Assembly: GCA_964368445.1 (NCBI GenBank)
Contig: CAYJAY010000006.1
Span: 20,969-84,968 of the forward strand
Length of the DNA stretch: 64,000 bases
Origin: CAYJAY01 sp964368445
Lineage (GTDB): Bacteria > Bacillota > Clostridia > Oscillospirales > Ruminococcaceae
Direction of reading: 5' to 3'
Shown: positions 7,385 to 16,494 of the stretch, in pieces
How positions within the stretch are numbered: position 1 is the stretch's first letter
Layout of the letters: each line of letters starts with the position of its first letter
Made by a program: the position numbers and the translations under genes
Notes under the pieces: model-generated
Told to the model about the DNA's origin: nothing
Databases searched by the model: none
The model's input: the letters and a program-made list of their open reading frames with translations, nothing else

Positions 7385-10210
7385 CTAGTTACCCTTAATA
7401 TAAAAACTTAGCGTTATGTCCTCTTTCGCGGAGATATGATATTCGCTTTCGACATCTGCCCCCCACGTGTCAATTCCCCCGACGCCGCGCATCTTTGACA
7501 TTATGCGCACAAAAGTGCGGTTAAATTCCGGAAGTTCGTTTTGGTGGGTCGCGCTTTCAAGCTCGCCTGTCGAGTTTGGAAGCACCGAAAAATGAAAACT
7601 TTCGTCGTTAGGTACAAACGTCAAGCTTCTGCCATTGTCTTCGTGTAGCTTGAAAAACTTGCTGTATACGTGGCAACCACATTCTTGTGGCACGAGGTAG
7701 TTCGGAAGTTTTGTCGTTTCTGTGTGAAAGCCGTACACCCCGCCTTTATATCGGTCGGGATATGTTTCCCCGCTATACCCTTTGTAGGTATAGCTTTTTA
7801 TTTTGTCTTGTGTTATAAACTCCAACCCAAAAAGCGAAAGCAACGGAAGTTTTTCGGTTCCGGCAAATTTAAGGTCGACCTTGATTGTGCCGTCCTTATA
7901 CACGGTGTACTTAACATATATGTTTGTGACGCCTAGCGTGTTGTAAACGTACGAAACCGAAACCTCGTCTTTTTTGCTTTTGTCGATTACGGGTTTTGAA
8001 ACGGCGCTGTATAAATCCGCCGTCTTTAAAATCCCGCTTTTTTGTAAGAATTTATTTGCAACGTCGTTTTCTGTCGGAGCTCTGTGCAAGATAGGTTTTG
8101 TCTCACGGTATAGCCATTCGTAGCCACAGTAAACAAGCGACACAGGGCCTCCCCTAACGTGGGAGAAAACCACCTCAAAGTTCTCGCCATGAACGCCAAA
8201 ATGAACATCTCCCTCGGCAAATTCAAAACTTTTAGAGTTATCTATCTCGATAAACTTTTCTTTTTGTTCAAACGCCTTTTGATTTTTACGATCGTGCAAC
8301 TCTCTTTGTTCCCGAGTGCTATACCAATATTTAACCTCGCTCATTGCCGGCTTTTCGGTTCTGTCCGCCGCAACTATGCCGTTTCCGCTAAAGTTATAGT
8401 CGCTCGGGCGATCACCAAAATCTCCGCCATAGCAAAGCACCTCTTTGCCGTTTTTCTCGACATATATCGCCTGGTCTATAAAATCCCATATAAATCCGCC
8501 TTGATATGACGGGTATTTATCTAAAAATTTTATATAGCTTTCCATGCCTCCGAGAGAGTTCCCCATGTTGTGCATATATTCACACAACAAAAATGGTTTT
8601 TTACCGTCCGTTTTAAGATATTCCTCGACAGCTTCGGGATATTCGTACATTCGACTTTCGACGTCGCTTATGTCGTCATACTCCCTGTTCCAAAAACTAC
8701 CCTCGTAATGGACAACCCTTGTGTCGTCTTTGCTTCTGAAATAGTCCCCTATCGCGGCTATACATTCGCCGGCATACGCCTCGTTTCCACACGACCACCA
8801 CAAAATTGACGGGTGGTTTTTGTCCCGCTCGAACATCGAAACCGCCCTGTCAACAACACAGTCGCGCCATTCGGGGAAGTTTGCCGGAACGTTCCACGAC
8901 GGTTCACACAAACCTTGTTTTTGCCAAGAACCATGGCTTTCGAGGTTTGTCTCGTCCATCATGGCAATGCCGTTTTGGTCGCAAAGTTCGTACCAACGCG
9001 TTTGGTTAGGATAGTGGCTTGTTCTTACCGATGTGATGTTGTTTTTCTTTAATATATCAAGGTCAAGAAGCATCTCGTTCTCGCCTATTACCCTGCCCTT
9101 TCGCGGGTGCCATTCGTGGCGATTAACGCCGTTTATAATAATGCGTTTTCCGTTTAGATACATAACGCTGTCTTTAATCTCAAAACGCCTAAACCCTATC
9201 GCTTGCGAGACGCATTCTGTAACGTTTTGTTTGTCGTCTTTAACGGTTAGCCTTAAATCATATAGATACGGTTTACTTATGTCCCAAAGTTTCACGTCGT
9301 CAATCGCTATCTTGTCCGCGACAAAATATGCTATGTCGTTTTCGCTTTTTTCTTTTTTTGGTTTTGTAAAAAACTTAAATTTGGGGGTTTGTTCAAAGAT
9401 TAAACCGCCGTTGATATCAAAAAGCTCAAGCGATATATTTGGGTCGTTAGTTCCTAAAACCTTAACGTTTATTTCAACCGTCGCCGATTTAAGGTCGTCT
9501 GCAACGTTTTGTTTAACCCACAAATCCTCTATATGGATTTTTGGCTTTGCATACAGCACTACATCGCGGAATATCCCCGAAAATCTAAAAAAATCTTGGT
9601 CTTCAATCCAAGCGGCGCTACTTCTTTTATACACTTGTACCGCAAGTTTATTATTTAATGGTTTTAAATGCTTTGTCAAATCAAAATGTGACGGGGTGAA
9701 ACTGTCCTCGGAATATCCGATAAACTCGCCGTTAACCCAAAGACAAAACGCCTGTTCCACTCCGCAAAAGTTAACGCAAACCGCCTTATCGGAAAAAGTT
9801 TCAGGTAGGTCAAAAAACGTTACGTAGTTGATAACGGCATTGTTTTCAAGATCAATGACAGGGGGGCGCAAAAACTTTCTTCCGTCCCACGGATAGTTTG
9901 TGTTTACATATTGTATTTTGTCAAAGCCTTCTGTTTCGACATGTGCCGGAACGTTTATCGTGTCAAAATCCGAAACGTCATAATCGTTTTTATAAAAATC
10001 AGACGGAGCGGTTTCAAGGTTTTTTGAAAACCTAATCTTCCAAACACCGTTTAAGCTTTTATAAAGCGTTTTATCATTAGATTTAAGCGTTTGTAAGTCT
10101 TCAAAAAAAACATGATCTGAAACTGCGTCCAACCTGTTTAGTTTGAAAAATGTTGGGTCTAAAAGCCACTTTTCAATAGTTTGTTTGTCTGGGGTTTGAA
10201 GTTTATCCAT
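7385..10210 (-). CDS. lacZ: Beta-galactosidase, glycoside hydrolase family 2
   Basis: The 941-aa enzyme would hydrolyse terminal beta-galactosides such as lactose. It has the GH2 layout: N-terminal jelly-roll sugar-binding domain, immunoglobulin-like domains, the TIM barrel (about 360-640), and a C-terminal beta-galactosidase small-chain-like domain. Key motifs are NRHEWHPRKG near 363, the acid/base in CGNEA (Glu477) and the nucleophile in LLCEYMHNMGNS (Glu544). It is shorter than E. coli LacZ (1023 aa) but complete. No signal peptide is visible, so it should be cytoplasmic. There is no neighbouring sugar transporter or repressor, so substrate entry is not explained locally. Confidence 0.95.
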   Translation of the reverse strand: MDKLQTPDKQTIEKWLLDPTFFKLNRLDAVSDHVFFEDLQTLKSNDKTLYKSLNGVWKIRFSKNLETAPSDFYKNDYDVSDFDTINVPAHVETEGFDKIQYVNTNYPWDGRKFLRPPVIDLENNAVINYVTFFDLPETFSDKAVCVNFCGVEQAFCLWVNGEFIGYSEDSFTPSHFDLTKHLKPLNNKLAVQVYKRSSAAWIEDQDFFRFSGIFRDVVLYAKPKIHIEDLWVKQNVADDLKSATVEINVKVLGTNDPNISLELFDINGGLIFEQTPKFKFFTKPKKEKSENDIAYFVADKIAIDDVKLWDISKPYLYDLRLTVKDDKQNVTECVSQAIGFRRFEIKDSVMYLNGKRIIINGVNRHEWHPRKGRVIGENEMLLDLDILKKNNITSVRTSHYPNQTRWYELCDQNGIAMMDETNLESHGSWQKQGLCEPSWNVPANFPEWRDCVVDRAVSMFERDKNHPSILWWSCGNEAYAGECIAAIGDYFRSKDDTRVVHYEGSFWNREYDDISDVESRMYEYPEAVEEYLKTDGKKPFLLCEYMHNMGNSLGGMESYIKFLDKYPSYQGGFIWDFIDQAIYVEKNGKEVLCYGGDFGDRPSDYNFSGNGIVAADRTEKPAMSEVKYWYSTREQRELHDRKNQKAFEQKEKFIEIDNSKSFEFAEGDVHFGVHGENFEVVFSHVRGGPVSLVYCGYEWLYRETKPILHRAPTENDVANKFLQKSGILKTADLYSAVSKPVIDKSKKDEVSVSYVYNTLGVTNIYVKYTVYKDGTIKVDLKFAGTEKLPLLSLFGLEFITQDKIKSYTYKGYSGETYPDRYKGGVYGFHTETTKLPNYLVPQECGCHVYSKFFKLHEDNGRSLTFVPNDESFHFSVLPNSTGELESATHQNELPEFNRTFVRIMSKMRGVGGIDTWGADVESEYHISAKEDITLSFYIKGN

Positions 10211-10333
10211 AAAAATATCCTCTTTATTTTTTTGATCGCCAGTATATAGAATACGATAAAAAGTTTTAAATTACAACTTATTTTTATTAATTTCCTCTTT
10301 AAAAAATTCTAACCCATTTACGCCTTTTAAAGC

Positions 10334-10362
10334 TTTTCAGCGGTTGACATATATAGTATAAT
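10334..10362 (+). promoter_or_regulatory. Probable sigma-A promoter for the S41-like gene
   Basis: TATAAT at 10357-10362 has a weak -35, TTTTCA at 10334-10339, with a 17-bp spacer. A perfect TTGACA at 10344 is too close to this -10 to pair with it. The start codon is at 10523, leaving a leader of about 155 bases in which I see no known regulatory RNA. Confidence 0.5.
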
Positions 10363-10522
10363 AGAATTTAACACAAACAATCATAAAACACATTAATTAA
10401 AAAGACTTCGCCAACTGTCGACCCCAATAAAAAATCTACAGTCGCAAACCTTGGCGGCGTATAAGTTTAAAAATAAGCTTTTAAACCACAGTGGCTTGAA
10501 AGAAAAGGAGCTTTGCATACAT

Positions 10523-11725
10523 ATGAATAAAAGAATCACGGTTGGAGTTGCGGTTTCGATTATCTTTATCGCGATAGCGATGACGTTCACCGCAACGATG
10601 ATCTTTTCTATGGGCCTTTTCGACTCTAAGGTCGAAGGATTCAAAACACGTTCAACCCTTTACACAAAACTAACCGAGATAGACACGGTCGTTAGACAAA
10701 ACTTCTTTTATGACATAAACGAAAGTCAATTGTTTGACGAGGTTTCGGCAGGATATATCTCGGGGATAGACGACCAAAACACTATCTACCTTACGGCGCT
10801 TGACGTCGAAGACTTTGAAGCGGCGGCGTCCGGAACGATAGTTTCGGTGGGTATTGAATGTTTGCCGTCGTCCGACGGATATCTTAACATTAATCGGGTC
10901 ATCGAAAACTCTCCGGCGGCACAAGCAGGGCTTGTTGTTGGGGATACGATTGTCGAGATAGCCGGAATACCGGTAACCGACATTCCTTTCGAGGAAGCTA
11001 ACGACTATCTCTATGGCGTTGAGGGCACAAGGGTTTCGGTAACCTATCGTCGAGACGCAGTCGAATACACCGTTGATCTTGCGCAAACGTCGTTCGACGC
11101 CGAGTCGGTAACCGGATTTTTGCGGGACGACAACCTATATTACATAAGCATCAACCATTTCAACGACACGGCGATTGCACAGTTTGAATATGAAATTTTG
11201 TCGGCACGTTCCAAAGCGGCGGAAGGCCTTATAATCGACGTTCGCGACACCGCCGGCGGAAACAGCTTTAACGCGATAGCCGAGATGGTAAACATGGTTT
11301 TACCTGCCGGCAAAACCATAACAGCCGAGTTTAAAAACAACGAAGTTAGGGCGCTTTCAACCTCGGACGAAGAGGTGTTGTCGTTGCCGCTTGTCGTGCT
11401 TGTAAACAAACAGACGACGGGATATGCCGAAGTTTTTGCACAAACCCTTAAAGATTCCGCAACGTCATGTGAAATCATCGGAAACACGACGGCGGGACAG
11501 GGCAAATATAGCCAAGTTTTTGAGTTTGCGGACGGTTCCGGCATCTATCTCACGGTTGGTAGGTTTCTAACCGCCACAGGCGAAACTATCGACGAACTTG
11601 GCGTTACGCCAAGCTTTGAAATCGACGCGTTCGAAGGCTTTGTTCGTAGCGACAGCCCAACCGAAGACGGCGATGTCCAATTTAAACGCGCGGTCGACAT
11701 TCTTACTTCTATGGTTAAAACGTAA
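10523..11725 (+). CDS. PDZ-S41 (C-terminal processing peptidase-like) protein lacking catalytic Ser and Lys
   Basis: The 400-aa protein has an N-terminal membrane anchor (residues 6-30), a helical cap, a PDZ domain (about 100-185; GYLNINRVIENSPAAQAGL is typical) and an S41/ClpP-crotonase-like domain (about 195-365). Active CtpA/Prc enzymes have NxGSASASE, with the nucleophile at the third residue of SASASE-type motifs, and TFGKG with the catalytic Lys. Here the same positions read NKQTTGYAE (Gly300 for Ser) and TAGQG (Gln326 for Lys), while the flanking Asn295, Glu303 and glycines are kept. It is therefore likely a catalytically dead homologue acting as a peptide-binding or scaffold protein outside the membrane. 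The start at 10523 follows AAAGGAG; an upstream in-frame start has no such site. Confidence 0.9.
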   Translation: MNKRITVGVAVSIIFIAIAMTFTATMIFSMGLFDSKVEGFKTRSTLYTKLTEIDTVVRQNFFYDINESQLFDEVSAGYISGIDDQNTIYLTALDVEDFEAAASGTIVSVGIECLPSSDGYLNINRVIENSPAAQAGLVVGDTIVEIAGIPVTDIPFEEANDYLYGVEGTRVSVTYRRDAVEYTVDLAQTSFDAESVTGFLRDDNLYYISINHFNDTAIAQFEYEILSARSKAAEGLIIDVRDTAGGNSFNAIAEMVNMVLPAGKTITAEFKNNEVRALSTSDEEVLSLPLVVLVNKQTTGYAEVFAQTLKDSATSCEIIGNTTAGQGKYSQVFEFADGSGIYLTVGRFLTATGETIDELGVTPSFEIDAFEGFVRSDSPTEDGDVQFKRAVDILTSMVKT

Positions 11726-11768
11726 TAATACTACTTTTCCTTAAAATGTAGAGGCGGTCCTGCGTGAG

Positions 11769-11824
11769 AGCCCGAAACCTTGGATTTACCATTGATTTCG
11801 GGCGAACACATAGGTTCGCCCCTA
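11769..11824. repeat. GTAGGG-type hairpin repeat
   Basis: Two overlapping inverted repeats: GCCCGAAA at 11770 with TTTCGGGC at 11796, and GGGCGAAC at 11800 with GTTCGCCC at 11814, followed by CTAC. Read on the minus strand it begins GTAGGGGCGAACC, like the hairpins near 18310, 30870 and 50690. The two stems share bases and cannot form together. Confidence 0.65.
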
Positions 11825-11892
11825 CAGTTTTTGTGCATTATGATAATTTCGTCTCAGCCTCTTTTAATCTATTATTTATATACCCTAAACTG

Positions 11893-12435
11893 CTATTTCC
11901 CCCAGTATTTGCTCACAGTTTTGTAAACCAAAAAGACTATACACGAGTTAATCGTCGCCTTGATTACGTTAAACGGAATAATTATAGGCACTATGAGTTT
12001 CGCCACCTCTTCGCGCGGCATGCCGGTAAAGACGGGGGTTAAAATATAGTTCCATATAACCATCGCAACAACCATTGCAACGCTTCCAAGGACGAGCGCT
12101 ATGACCGCGCCTTTTTTTGTTTTATTTTTTTTGTACACCATTCCGGCAACCACGCTTAACGCGCCTGTTGAAACAAGGTGCATAAATATCCCGATTACGC
12201 CGGAACCGCTACTTACGGTAAATCCTTGTATGACGCTTACAACAGCCGTTATAACCACACCCCAAAAAGAACCGTACAAAAACGTTCCTATTAAAATTGG
12301 CACCGACGACGGATCATACTCGAGAAACGGCGCGGCGGGAAAAAGCGGAAATCTGACAAGCAACATCAACACCAACGACAAAGCGCTCAACATTCCAAGC
12401 CGTGCTAGACGTTTTATGTTTAATTTATTTTTCAT
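11893..12435 (-). CDS. ribU: ECF transporter S component, riboflavin-specific (RibU)
   Basis: The 180-aa hydrophobic protein has about six membrane spans and matches the RibU class of substrate-binding (S) components of energy-coupling factor transporters. Family-like segments are FLEYDPSSVPILIG near the second span and MPREEVAKLIVPIIIPFN in the last loop. It would bind riboflavin and import it with a shared ATPase/EcfT module encoded elsewhere. The assignment is strongly supported by the FMN riboswitch and terminator in its leader. The start follows AAAGGACG on the minus strand. Imported flavin would feed FMN/FAD synthesis, relevant to the FMN-rich Rnf complex. Confidence 0.93.
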   Translation of the reverse strand: MKNKLNIKRLARLGMLSALSLVLMLLVRFPLFPAAPFLEYDPSSVPILIGTFLYGSFWGVVITAVVSVIQGFTVSSGSGVIGIFMHLVSTGALSVVAGMVYKKNKTKKGAVIALVLGSVAMVVAMVIWNYILTPVFTGMPREEVAKLIVPIIIPFNVIKATINSCIVFLVYKTVSKYWGK

Positions 12436-12551
12436 TTTTTATAATCGTCCTTTCTTGACAAACCTTAACGTTTTGGGCAGTTTTACATAAAGCAAATACA
12501 AACCACGAAGATTTTAAACGCAAAACTCGCCGTTAACAACTACTTTCACGT

Positions 12552-12591
12552 TTAAATAAAAACAGCCCCCAAAGCAGTTCATGCTTCGGGG
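12552..12591 (-). terminator. Riboswitch-controlled intrinsic terminator
   Basis: On the minus strand CCCCGAAGCA (12591-12582) pairs with TGCTTTGGGG (12576-12567) around a 5-nt loop, followed by GGCTGTTTTTATTT. It lies between the FMN aptamer and ribU, at the right place for a transcription-attenuation expression platform: flavin bound, terminator formed, ribU off. Confidence 0.85.
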
Positions 12592-12668
12592 ACACGTTAC
12601 AAAAAAGCAAATTAAAAGAAAAATCAAACAATGCAAAAAACATCTGTTTCTTGCTTCTTTTTCTTTCA

Positions 12669-12790
12669 GTTTCTTTCCTCCGGACTATACCGTCGGCATC
12701 GGATTTAAACCGAATTCCTGCACTACGCTCGCGGGCTTGTCGTTACAAAACGCTTCACCGCCGGTGGGGAAACACTCCCCGCCCCGAAAC
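12669..12790 (-). ncRNA. FMN riboswitch (RFN element) aptamer
   Basis: Read on the minus strand this has the hallmark RFN pieces: closing stem GTTTC...GAAAC, GGGGCGGGGAGT, CCCCACCGGCGGTGA, a variable arm with GCCCGCGAGC, and the strongly conserved GCCGACGGTATAGTCCGG followed by AGGAAAG. The aptamer faces ribU with a terminator in between. It is a standard flavin-sensing off switch by family knowledge; the assignment rests on direct matches to conserved core blocks. Confidence 0.96.
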
Positions 12791-12810
12791 TATTGTTATT
12801 TATAAATAAT

Positions 12811-12898
12811 CTTCACCTGCGGTGAAGCTATTGGAAATACTACTTGTCGAACTTCGTTCACCATTTTGCACCATTGGTGCAAAAACCATAGTATTTCA
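12811..12898. repeat. Copy of the GAAATAC/GTATTTC hairpin element
   Basis: The element starts with CTTCACCTGCGGTGAAG, then GGAAATAC, a middle containing TTTTGCACC/GGTGCAAAA, and ends GTATTTC. The outer and inner pairs are nested inverted repeats, so a long RNA or cruciform hairpin can form. Copies are at 27144-27230 (opposite orientation) and in tandem at 63698-64000. It lies between the kynureninase stop and the ribU riboswitch. Confidence 0.75.
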
Positions 12899-12966
12899 AG
12901 TTTCATCTAATTATAAACTATCTTTGTTAAAAAATCAACAATTTCAATTATTTTTTATTGAAAAAT

Positions 12967-14232
12967 TTAAGCAACCGTTCCGGCTTTGTTGGAAAACTTC
13001 TCATATTGTTTCGTTTCCATTATATCAACCAAAATTTCAACAACTCTATACACATCTTCAAACGATACATAAAGCGCGGCGGGACAAAGGCGAATTATGT
13101 CTGGGTGTCGAAAATCGGGCACAACCCCTTTGCTTTTTAACGCGGCGTTTATTCTAATCGCGTCGCTGTGGCGCAACGCAACATGTCCCCCACGAGAGTT
13201 GTCTTGTTTTGGATTTGCTATCGAAAAACCGTATTGTGTAAGTTTTTGTTGGATAAGTTCGGACAAAAACTCGGTTAATGCAAGGGATTTTTCGCGAATG
13301 TTTTGTATACCGGCTTCCGCAAATATTTTAAGGCTAGCTTCGATTGGCGCCATCGAAAGAATCGGCTGTGTTCCGGTCTGCCAAGCTCCGGCGTATTCGG
13401 AAGATTTGAAATCGGGCAAAAGTTCAAACTGAACGCTTTTGTCGTTTCCGTGCCATCCGAGAAGACCCGGTTGTTTTTTGAAATGTCTTTTGTTTATGTA
13501 AAGTCCGGCTATCGCCCCGGGGCCACCGTTTAGATATTTATAGTTACACCAAACCGCAAAATCGGGGTCGATGTCTTTGAAATCGTGCGGAACAGAACCT
13601 ATCGAATGACAAAGATCAAAGCCCACGATAATTCCGCGTTGTTTCGCCGCTTGCGATATCTTTTTCATGTCAACGAGTTGCGACGTGCGGTATAACACCG
13701 ACGGCAACATAACTATACAAACGTCGTCTGTCATCGCGTCTATGATGTCATCTTCGTATATAAAGTCTCCGTCGCGGCTTTCAACCGTTTTAAGTGCTTT
13801 GTGTGGGTCTAGGCCTTTGAGCGCTATCTGGCTTTGAATAGCGTAACGGTCGGTCGGAAAGTTAAGGTCATCCACAAGGATTTTGTTTCGTTTTTCTGTC
13901 GGATTGTAAAACGTCGCGATAGCAGAATGTATATTAAGCGTGGTGTTTGCACACACCGTGACCTCGTCGCTGTCGGCGTTTATAAGCGGCGCTAGAAGTG
14001 CCCCAAGGCGGTCTTGATATGTAAAATAATTCGCTTGGCTGTCGGTCCAAAGGTCTATTCCGAGAGTCTTCCAATCGTTAAGCGCTTTAAGAACCTGCTG
14101 TTCGGCATCTTTTGTACAAAGGCCTAGCGAGTTTCCGTCGAAGTATAGCGTATTTTTTGGTATAAAAAAACGTTCCTTAAACGACGACAAAATATCGGCG
14201 CTGTCTAGTTCTCGTGCTTTTTCAAGTGACAT
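12967..14232 (-). CDS. kynU: Kynureninase
   Basis: Kynureninase is a PLP enzyme cleaving L-kynurenine to anthranilate and alanine (or 3-hydroxykynurenine to 3-hydroxyanthranilate). The 421-aa product has the family features: YFDGNSLG at 30-37, FDLCHSIG at 205-212 holding PLP-binding Asp206, and the PLP lysine in CNYKYLNGGPG (Lys232). Length and motifs are complete. It starts 27 bases after the EAL-receptor gene stop, on the same strand, so the two are probably cotranscribed. No tryptophan dioxygenase, formamidase or anthranilate-using gene is nearby. In an anaerobe the substrate would have to come from outside. Confidence 0.95.
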   Translation of the reverse strand: MSLEKARELDSADILSSFKERFFIPKNTLYFDGNSLGLCTKDAEQQVLKALNDWKTLGIDLWTDSQANYFTYQDRLGALLAPLINADSDEVTVCANTTLNIHSAIATFYNPTEKRNKILVDDLNFPTDRYAIQSQIALKGLDPHKALKTVESRDGDFIYEDDIIDAMTDDVCIVMLPSVLYRTSQLVDMKKISQAAKQRGIIVGFDLCHSIGSVPHDFKDIDPDFAVWCNYKYLNGGPGAIAGLYINKRHFKKQPGLLGWHGNDKSVQFELLPDFKSSEYAGAWQTGTQPILSMAPIEASLKIFAEAGIQNIREKSLALTEFLSELIQQKLTQYGFSIANPKQDNSRGGHVALRHSDAIRINAALKSKGVVPDFRHPDIIRLCPAALYVSFEDVYRVVEILVDIMETKQYEKFSNKAGTVA

Positions 14233-14259
14233 TATTAATTCTCCCTTATGTAAAATGTG

Positions 14260-16494
14260 TTAGTTTATTAACTGTTCAAACTGTTCAATCGTCATCGGTT
14301 TTCCGAAGATATACCCTTGTATAGTGTCACAACCTAATTCTTTGAGATAGTCTACTTGTCCGCGATGTTCAATGCCCTCCGCAACCGTCTCATAGTTAAG
14401 CTTTTTACAAAGATCTATGATAGATTCGATAACTATCTTTGCCTTGTCGCGTGTGACGTCCGACGTTTCAAAAAAACTTCTGTCTAGTTTTACACAGTCG
14501 ACCGCTATGCTTTTTAAAAGCCCAAGCGACGAATACCCCGTTCCGAAATCGTCCATCGAAACCAAAACCCCAATGCTGTGCAGTTCGCTTATTATGTGTC
14601 GTGTTTTTTCTCCCCTGTCTAAAAACGTCGCTTCGGTTATCTCAATTTCGATTAGGTTTGGCGGGATGTCATATTTTTTAATTAAATCTTCTATCTTTTT
14701 TGCAAAGTTATCGTCCTCGAAATGCAACAACGAAAAGTTAACCGAAACCTTACAGGTGGGCAACTTTCGATCTATCCAGCTTCGTATAGTCTTTATTACG
14801 TTTTCAAGCACATAAAGATCGAGTTGTACGATAAACTTGTTTTTTTCAAAAAGCGGAATAAATTCGCCCGGCATCATAAACTCGCCGTCCGAGGTTTTCC
14901 ACCTTACAAGCGCCTCTGCCCCCGTAATCTGTTCCGTTTTAGCGGAGCATTTCGGTTGTAGATATGTCAAAAACTCTCCGTTTTGTAACGCATCGTGCAT
15001 TAGTTCTTCTATCTTGCTTTGTCGAACAAGCTTTTGAAGGTCGTAGTCGTCATATTCATATATGCTTATGTTTGCCGAATTCTTTTTTGCTTCTTTGTGG
15101 GCATATATAACCTTTTTATTAATATCGTCAAACATCTCGCCTTGTTGTTCACAAAAATATACACCTATCGAAAGTTGGATAAAATGCCCCGTTGTTTTGT
15201 AAACTCTTTGTGAGATATTCTCAAAAATTTCATAAACATCTATCTCGTTACGATTTTTATAACTTATAAGTGCAACAAAAACGTCGGCGTTTATCCTTGC
15301 AAGATAGTCTTCGTTTAGGATTATCAGCTTTTTAATCTCGTCACGCAAAGACAAAATCACCTTGTCGCCCTCGTCATATCCATACAGATCATTTATAAGT
15401 GAAAGTTTTTTTATGTCAAACTGGACTATACAGTATTTGTTTGTGCTCTCGCTTTCAATGATTCTTTTAGATTCAATCTTGAAAAGCGCAAGATTCGGAA
15501 GTTCCGTTTTTGAATCCATATAAGCTTTTTGCCAAAGTTTTTGTCGGGTTGCTCGATTGTGTTCAATGATGAAAAACAAAATGATTATTATGACTGCGGC
15601 GAGCGCTGAAAATGACAAAATAATCTCGTTTTGATACTGTGCAAATATATATCTGAAGATATCCCTCTCATGCGCCGAGGTTAGATTTATATAAACAATC
15701 GAATCTTTTTGATGCAAAGATGTCGAGTTTATCACTTTGTTTAAAATTCCAAGCAACAGCGTTTGGTTGTTTCCGTCCACTAAAAAAACAACATCTTGTC
15801 CAAACGACGTAAACTCAACTATCTCTGCGTAGCTGTAATAAGATGATTCGATTTTATATTCCGCAGCATAAAAGCTGTCGATCAACCTATCTACCTGTCC
15901 GCTTTCCAACGCAATGTAACATTGATCTATGTTCGGGAAAGACACAATTTCGGCGTTGGGATAGGCGGCTTTAAGCTGTTGTTGATGTGAAAATGTCTCG
16001 GCGACCGCTATCTTGTTCGGCGTCTCATATTTGTTTGCGTTACAATTGGAAACGACTATGAAAGGAAGTTGTACAAAGCTTTCGGTTGCTTTTGAACCCT
16101 TTTCAATATATACCGAAACACACTCCGGACACGGCAACACTATGTCCAAATCGTTGTTGCTTAAAAGCTCAAAACCCTCTTGATTGCCAGAAAACGTAAC
16201 ATAGTTATGTTGCACACCGATATTTCTCAAAACCATTTCTATCGAATCGCGCATAACATTAAACTCGTTATAATAATCGTTTTGCTCAAGTTTATCTTCA
16301 CAGTATCCAACATTAAGGCTGTCGATAGTTTCAAGATACTGTTGTTCACTTTGTGAAAAGGAGTATGTTTCTGTCGGAATGTTGCCTTGTTCAAGTGATT
16401 GTTGGGCAGACGCTTGTAAAGGCAAGCAAAATAAACCTATCCCTACAACCACTGCGGTTGCGGCTCCCACTTTGTTTTTACAAGCAATCACCAC
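14260..16494 (-). CDS. Periplasmic-sensor EAL phosphodiesterase with degenerate GGDEF domain
   Basis: The 744-aa protein has a signal sequence, an extracellular solute-binding-protein (PBPb-like) domain to about residue 280, one membrane helix, a GGDEF-type domain and a C-terminal EAL domain (last 245 aa). The GGDEF signature is degenerate (NADVF), so diguanylate cyclase activity is unlikely. The EAL domain keeps AEALVRW, EITEA, DDFGTGYSS, KLDRSFF, AEGIE and QGYIFGKP, consistent with active cyclic-di-GMP hydrolysis. GTG at 16494 is chosen because AAAGGGGA sits 8 bases upstream; a longer TTG form from 16512 would contain that ribosome-binding site inside the coding region. It likely senses a small extracellular ligand; its probable operon partner is kynureninase. 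Confidence 0.9.
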   Translation of the reverse strand: MVIACKNKVGAATAVVVGIGLFCLPLQASAQQSLEQGNIPTETYSFSQSEQQYLETIDSLNVGYCEDKLEQNDYYNEFNVMRDSIEMVLRNIGVQHNYVTFSGNQEGFELLSNNDLDIVLPCPECVSVYIEKGSKATESFVQLPFIVVSNCNANKYETPNKIAVAETFSHQQQLKAAYPNAEIVSFPNIDQCYIALESGQVDRLIDSFYAAEYKIESSYYSYAEIVEFTSFGQDVVFLVDGNNQTLLLGILNKVINSTSLHQKDSIVYINLTSAHERDIFRYIFAQYQNEIILSFSALAAVIIIILFFIIEHNRATRQKLWQKAYMDSKTELPNLALFKIESKRIIESESTNKYCIVQFDIKKLSLINDLYGYDEGDKVILSLRDEIKKLIILNEDYLARINADVFVALISYKNRNEIDVYEIFENISQRVYKTTGHFIQLSIGVYFCEQQGEMFDDINKKVIYAHKEAKKNSANISIYEYDDYDLQKLVRQSKIEELMHDALQNGEFLTYLQPKCSAKTEQITGAEALVRWKTSDGEFMMPGEFIPLFEKNKFIVQLDLYVLENVIKTIRSWIDRKLPTCKVSVNFSLLHFEDDNFAKKIEDLIKKYDIPPNLIEIEITEATFLDRGEKTRHIISELHSIGVLVSMDDFGTGYSSLGLLKSIAVDCVKLDRSFFETSDVTRDKAKIVIESIIDLCKKLNYETVAEGIEHRGQVDYLKELGCDTIQGYIFGKPMTIEQFEQLIN

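Noticed and set aside
7670..9827. Plus-strand frames opposite beta-galactosidase, including one of 264 codons
   Set aside because: They are shadows of a clear GH2 gene with intact active-site motifs on the minus strand.
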